A stretch of DNA of 36,879 bases from positions 1 to 36,879 of the IMG/VR virus record IMGVR_UViG_3300025141_013869; one strand, written 5' to 3'. Under the pieces are notes generated by a model. It was not told the DNA's origin, made no database searches, and saw only the letters and a list, made by a program, of their open reading frames with translations. A program made the position numbers and the translations under genes. This DNA comes from a virus. Each line of letters opens with the position of its first letter. The first letter of the stretch is position 1. Below are positions 35,501-36,879 of this stretch, piece after piece.

Positions 35501-36280
35501 GGAGAAGACGAACTTGCCTATCCGGAGCTTTTACAGAAGGAGATAGAGGAGGGGATTCAAGATGGGAGCGGTTTGCCTAAAATAGACCTCATGGACACAA
35601 TAACTGAAGACTCCGGCAATGGATTCTGTCCCCAAGTTAGGTGGATAATTTTCAAAGTAAAACAGAAGGGTTACTCTAATTACTCTGCATTAATTGCCAA
35701 CGAAATAGATGGGGTAGACAATCGCCTATTGGACACAATCCAGCGACATCCTGCCAACCCACCTGAGCGGCAAAATTATTTCTTTAATAATTCAGTATCT
35801 GACCCAACTTATAATTGGCCTTACGATTATATGTCCTTGGTTGAGACCGCAAACCTACAAACTAAGATAGGATTTCGACCTGAGTTAGCAGGAGAACTAG
35901 CAGACTACCAGATTCAACAAGAACCTCCGCGTCTGCCACAAGATATTAGGATCACCGGAGTGACGTTGCCTCCTAATGCTGACTCGCTTATGGCTTCCAC
36001 TTCTGTAGGGACGTTAGCAGAAAATCTAAATAATGCTACCTATGTTCCCGCACTTGATGCCCCGTCCTTTGGTCAATTTTCGACTCCGATGGTAATGCGT
36101 AACGCTGCTATCAATGTTGGCATGGGCGGCTGGGATGATCCCAGGCTCCGCCCTGCCGCTACGGGCGTTGGCAATGTTGGCATGGGCGGCTGGGATGATC
36201 CCAGGCTCCGCCCTGCCGCTACGGGCGTTGGCAATGTTGGCATGGGCGGCTGGGATGATCCCAGGGACTGGAAATCTTAG
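29561..36280 (+). CDS. Giant virion structural protein (2239 aa) with C-terminal repeats
   Basis: An ATGA overlap joins it to the preceding gene. The N-terminus is Trp/Cys/Lys-rich (CPAPAWRFNHAPIPRL). Around 178-225 the segment WVDITNIHEDAPFP then QGPFTSEHVGGLKSRH, with RPEAFRLIL after, resembles a recurrent motif I remember from very large structural proteins of marine phages. Most of the rest is Ser/Gly/Tyr/Pro-rich, beta-type. The last 55 residues are a Gly/Trp/Arg/Pro tandem repeat (2185-2235). No enzyme motif is seen. It is likely an outer tail, baseplate or fibre protein; the host-recognition role is inference. Confidence 0.65.
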   Translation: MTKRCPAPAWRFNHAPIPRLQSKNCDWWKNKAERHTFTSGSGATLGTKSGILSSRNSILKAVQGRLTSSVLVCLSGEISTSIYSGINEDLSKKRKITDFEFSGFQSGLAFNESGVPFARCDDDSGLNQKRKLAFTASKDGINYRGKVLTPFSVYSSSILSTDKGYKAFTNEFMPSWVDITNIHEDAPFPIQHDVSLQGPFTSEHVGGLKSRHAWIFSQNDRPEAFRLILTSSSPYRVEGIGPRPTNWSSSYDDYSYGQVSTPQGKYARGLGAKRPVNITNLKSYTGSYSQADGRRPIGNFTNNYEVVSSTGRKTANIDFVFNNPNYQIFELAGATAASAFVVPPSYRGVTPGGVQVDPRLSSTKAGLTSSWNGGSVDYAAPREISTRRTTKSVITSRFASPGGKYTSKQQFRDISSDELSPNNALPWRNYKLLYSHAGLRQLFRGYTFWGGFISFPYLYLNLNGPQALQNLNDGVDINVAFGGQSNWSTMILNGSGDAKPVEKTQRNGLERIETAIDYSVWPFVLGPVTGTAYDNGYVTTPIPRADRTEWFMNFAAGGWNPYSDYFPGNSVTVTPTHVYDQYVLSGSRYPQNISRMSSSLVSLPNQAVATIVPTSGLEAKWDAIYIKLTDTSGNQCTFTGTASIPIGSPPSQTAAGSWEYGVGFMTTVSEWGSSFSEAILSALYAGDIDISAVDNTWSGLGVSLYQGMAGSEGNTELQENFPSPTSPATYTDFEDGRSAVNYNFGSALVSGTSGKNKFVWSDQYGFVPWQQLRAGQNAQGAYLRKNNIYEFPPSLEITSYDRNSVALEGKYHASAGTRTASDRAGRAGTTSGSSANILTYSLGARFIEPPLTSKFKPMRANLKTNLGSPSSTRYGQKVPAKMEFSYGNMLCGFANKRLNQATGNPYKFSYNKIKRPYEIMRNHRLDGVLPSSDGIQRINMLTYSETIYPKEVYTYLSGTRSRLSFVDNFWKSDISVYHNSNAADLVATGDFGLSVSQYNQSSNIAGWNRQFNRVQKPSTRAGNRIFQTSQGYEIQVSESVPSDVAYATSEPANASIWPLDSYLYSDYLPAWTGSAGNRLLLADVATMAAGELMMTNYGTIIDQSSYGLGAGATYEPSSIVAAQYVYSVPTEVQNSVSLKMEATALAPGGATTRPPWTAGKDRKIIDGPSRGTSLPPKEPSYDTYEKYAESVRLSGKENTIIPEYIMSNWVSTYRTSGDPLSYVPNSVELTGANTQNYNGSNTDFFTRYSDSDTIEYLKQFMSGRDLEFNKYPKHFQLTSNATLKLLPYDGFFPMNRTLQIATLFSSSYSSNAIYAGDDSTKGPWRSILKPFFAPGILYNSIKSGVAVNHPVRRGPWGGAQFAATEAPQPLKGALSGNLGTSGGDYVSVPGGRRRPRTPSAGNFDFTIDNVDKFFWTDRLPFEAILDPEPHISSTSLRDFLIISDIRNVTKNDISGSISGQVEDSLYKKAISNFLASVPEFFLKKKSTANHSSGYLTKFVSQFGPNDSDDVNHKLVSGNKIYMMEVGLMKTDNFNMYNNPYAFGPPTATGSESGGSWNNASYSVGKSTPSGSAWPKHRGEFAPFTPPYYYGPSVARFFYAPNQDKRVSLNDILTSTGQNNPELFVQYRNESGSFYDYSSGSFTSFDGTEVTLSSSPAYEWNRAWQNRMDIDASITLNNSFKIDNGTYTSKNPNRWVIMPKWESPILDFPGPGNSYDFSGSVDTDNSNISLNFNQQTYGMWHQYGMSPTNNEGVYLYIKDHTSLLTEPDYILVGDPNVVTGAPEGYYTYAKKIPWPVQEAINNGKEVGSLADLVGFAPEEVMSSGIDLSKAKRLGELATGGEKSLSEAILALPFYYDEQNRQRLVTLQGSGHDLGPKLRKFRRAFTKYSMPPPLATRLSSLVPTNYPNDDGLINPFADDDDYSNILMNSDPSRVPIVYLFEHQIKLSKQDLADIWQGILPEIGTNMKRNVVAIDHYMPGRATGEDELAYPELLQKEIEEGIQDGSGLPKIDLMDTITEDSGNGFCPQVRWIIFKVKQKGYSNYSALIANEIDGVDNRLLDTIQRHPANPPERQNYFFNNSVSDPTYNWPYDYMSLVETANLQTKIGFRPELAGELADYQIQQEPPRLPQDIRITGVTLPPNADSLMASTSVGTLAENLNNATYVPALDAPSFGQFSTPMVMRNAAINVGMGGWDDPRLRPAATGVGNVGMGGWDDPRLRPAATGVGNVGMGGWDDPRDWKS
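36112..36265 (+). repeat. Perfect 60-bp tandem repeat, 2.6 copies, GC-rich and hairpin-forming
   Basis: Units run 36112-36171 and 36172-36231, then a partial third copy 36232-36265 that ends at CCAGG. The two full units are identical at every base. By my count 41 of 60 bases are G or C, well above the surrounding AT-rich DNA. Read in frame they encode a 20-residue block starting NVGMGGWDDPR (residues 2185-2204 and 2205-2224), with 11 more residues in the partial copy, at the extreme C-terminus of the giant protein. Each unit contains a long inverted repeat. Confidence 0.95.
36124..36153 (+). other. Inverted repeat inside each tandem unit
   Basis: GGGCGG (36124-36129) is followed by CTGGGATGATCCCAG (36130-36144, a perfect 7-bp inverted repeat round one base), then GCT, then CCGCCC (36148-36153). 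Together this is an 11-bp stem with a three-base bulge and a 5-base loop. It recurs at 36184-36213, and the inner part again at 36250-36264. RNA or single-stranded DNA could fold here. Confidence 0.75.
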
Positions 36281-36309
36281 ATATAATTTTTAAGGAAGAT
36301 AATTAAGGT

Positions 36310-36879
36310 ATGGCTACTTTTTTTAACAAAAAAGAACAAGTGTTTGAGATAGCTCTCACTGATTACGGCAAAACTATGTTTTCTTTGGGAAAGTTTGATC
36401 CTCAATATTATTCGTTTTTTGATTTTGGTGTACTCTATGATGGGCTCCGTGCCAATATTAAGCCCAACGACCTGGAGCCCTGGCCAAGCCCCCCCGCCGC
36501 TGAAAGTCAAAATAGTATCGTCCCAAGAGTAAAAAATACTCCGTCTTTAAGACCCCTTGCTCAGTTTGCAGGAGAAAAATCCAACGCACAGGTGAAAACT
36601 ATAGGACTTCAGTCTCCTGGGAGTAACAATATCACCGTGGCCAACAGTAAGTTTCTGAAACCACTTGGGTCCAGTAGCCCATGGTCGCAATACGCTCCTT
36701 CTTGGCAAATAAACCATCTTACTGGAAGTCAGGGGTTCAACAATGATGAGGGAACCTACCAGTATGATTCTACTATTGGAAGCCCTTTGTTATCTTCCTC
36801 CCTTTCTACAATCTACTGGATTACAGAACCGGATATGTTAGGACGAAGATATAATGTACTTCTCGACCAGCAGAAGTTT
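36310..36879 (+). CDS. Conserved phage virion protein, cut off at window end
   Basis: This is an open frame of 190 codons that runs off the window. ATG at 36310 is preceded by AAGGAAG at 36292-36298 (11 bases before). The start MATFFNKKEQVFEIALTDYG, then KTMFSLGKFDPQYYSFFDFGVLYD, matches a family of structural proteins that I recall from T4-like and other large marine phages, which begin in the same way (LTxYGKxLLSxGKFxPxYYxFxDxDxxYD). No function is known to me. The part after about residue 55 is Pro/Ser-rich. The C-terminus is missing. Confidence 0.75.
   Translation, partial: MATFFNKKEQVFEIALTDYGKTMFSLGKFDPQYYSFFDFGVLYDGLRANIKPNDLEPWPSPPAAESQNSIVPRVKNTPSLRPLAQFAGEKSNAQVKTIGLQSPGSNNITVANSKFLKPLGSSSPWSQYAPSWQINHLTGSQGFNNDEGTYQYDSTIGSPLLSSSLSTIYWITEPDMLGRRYNVLLDQQKF

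Noticed and set aside
36112-36265. Could the repeats be a CRISPR array?
   Set aside because: The units are contiguous with no unique spacers, lie in frame within a coding region, and have only 2.6 copies.

Overview
The window looks like a piece of a contractile-tailed (T4-related, myovirus-type) bacteriophage genome. Genes are packed almost without gaps, all on the + strand, with mostly 1-17 bp overlaps or very short spacers. The second half carries recognisable T4-type late and baseplate functions: a gp55-like late sigma factor, a gp25-like wedge protein and a gp6-like wedge protein. There is also a hub-type protein ending in an M23 peptidase and several very long virion proteins. No rRNA, tRNA, integrase, transposase or CRISPR array was seen. 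The style (AT-rich DNA, a sugar-nucleotide cassette next to a T4-like baseplate block, giant structural proteins) resembles marine environmental phages. The host cannot be named from the sequence.

Region 1 (1-134) is a leader with a possible promoter. Region 2 (135-13183) is a 13 kb block of 17 glycan-metabolism genes. It contains four glycosyltransferase-like proteins, two paralogous small methyltransferases, a zinc-finger sugar C-methyltransferase and a short DegT-type aminotransferase. It also has three extended SDR enzymes (one a clear dTDP-glucose 4,6-dehydratase), a UDP-GlcNAc 2-epimerase and a cupin. A heptose-pathway-like set completes it: an RfaE/HldE-type kinase and nucleotidyltransferase on separate genes, an epimerase and a HAD phosphatase. 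One 134-residue helical protein there is unrecognised. Together they could make one or more unusual NDP-sugars (6-deoxy, branched, amino or heptose types) and transfer them to a target that the sequence does not reveal: host surface glycan, virion protein or DNA.

Region 3 (13221-14959) holds small phage proteins around the gp55-like sigma factor: a 63-aa protein, a zinc ribbon, a one-helix membrane protein and a 100-aa helical protein. Region 4 (14961 to the end) is the baseplate/tail block. In order it holds the M23-tipped hub protein, a spike-associated protein, a 1701-aa protein, gp25-like, gp6-like, a protein with a DNRLRE/CBM-like N-terminus, an 1165-aa protein with LamG-like and tail-protein-I-like parts, a 2239-aa protein, and the start of a further conserved virion protein cut by the window edge. 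The 2239-aa gene ends in a perfect, strikingly GC-rich 60-bp tandem repeat whose unit contains a long hairpin.
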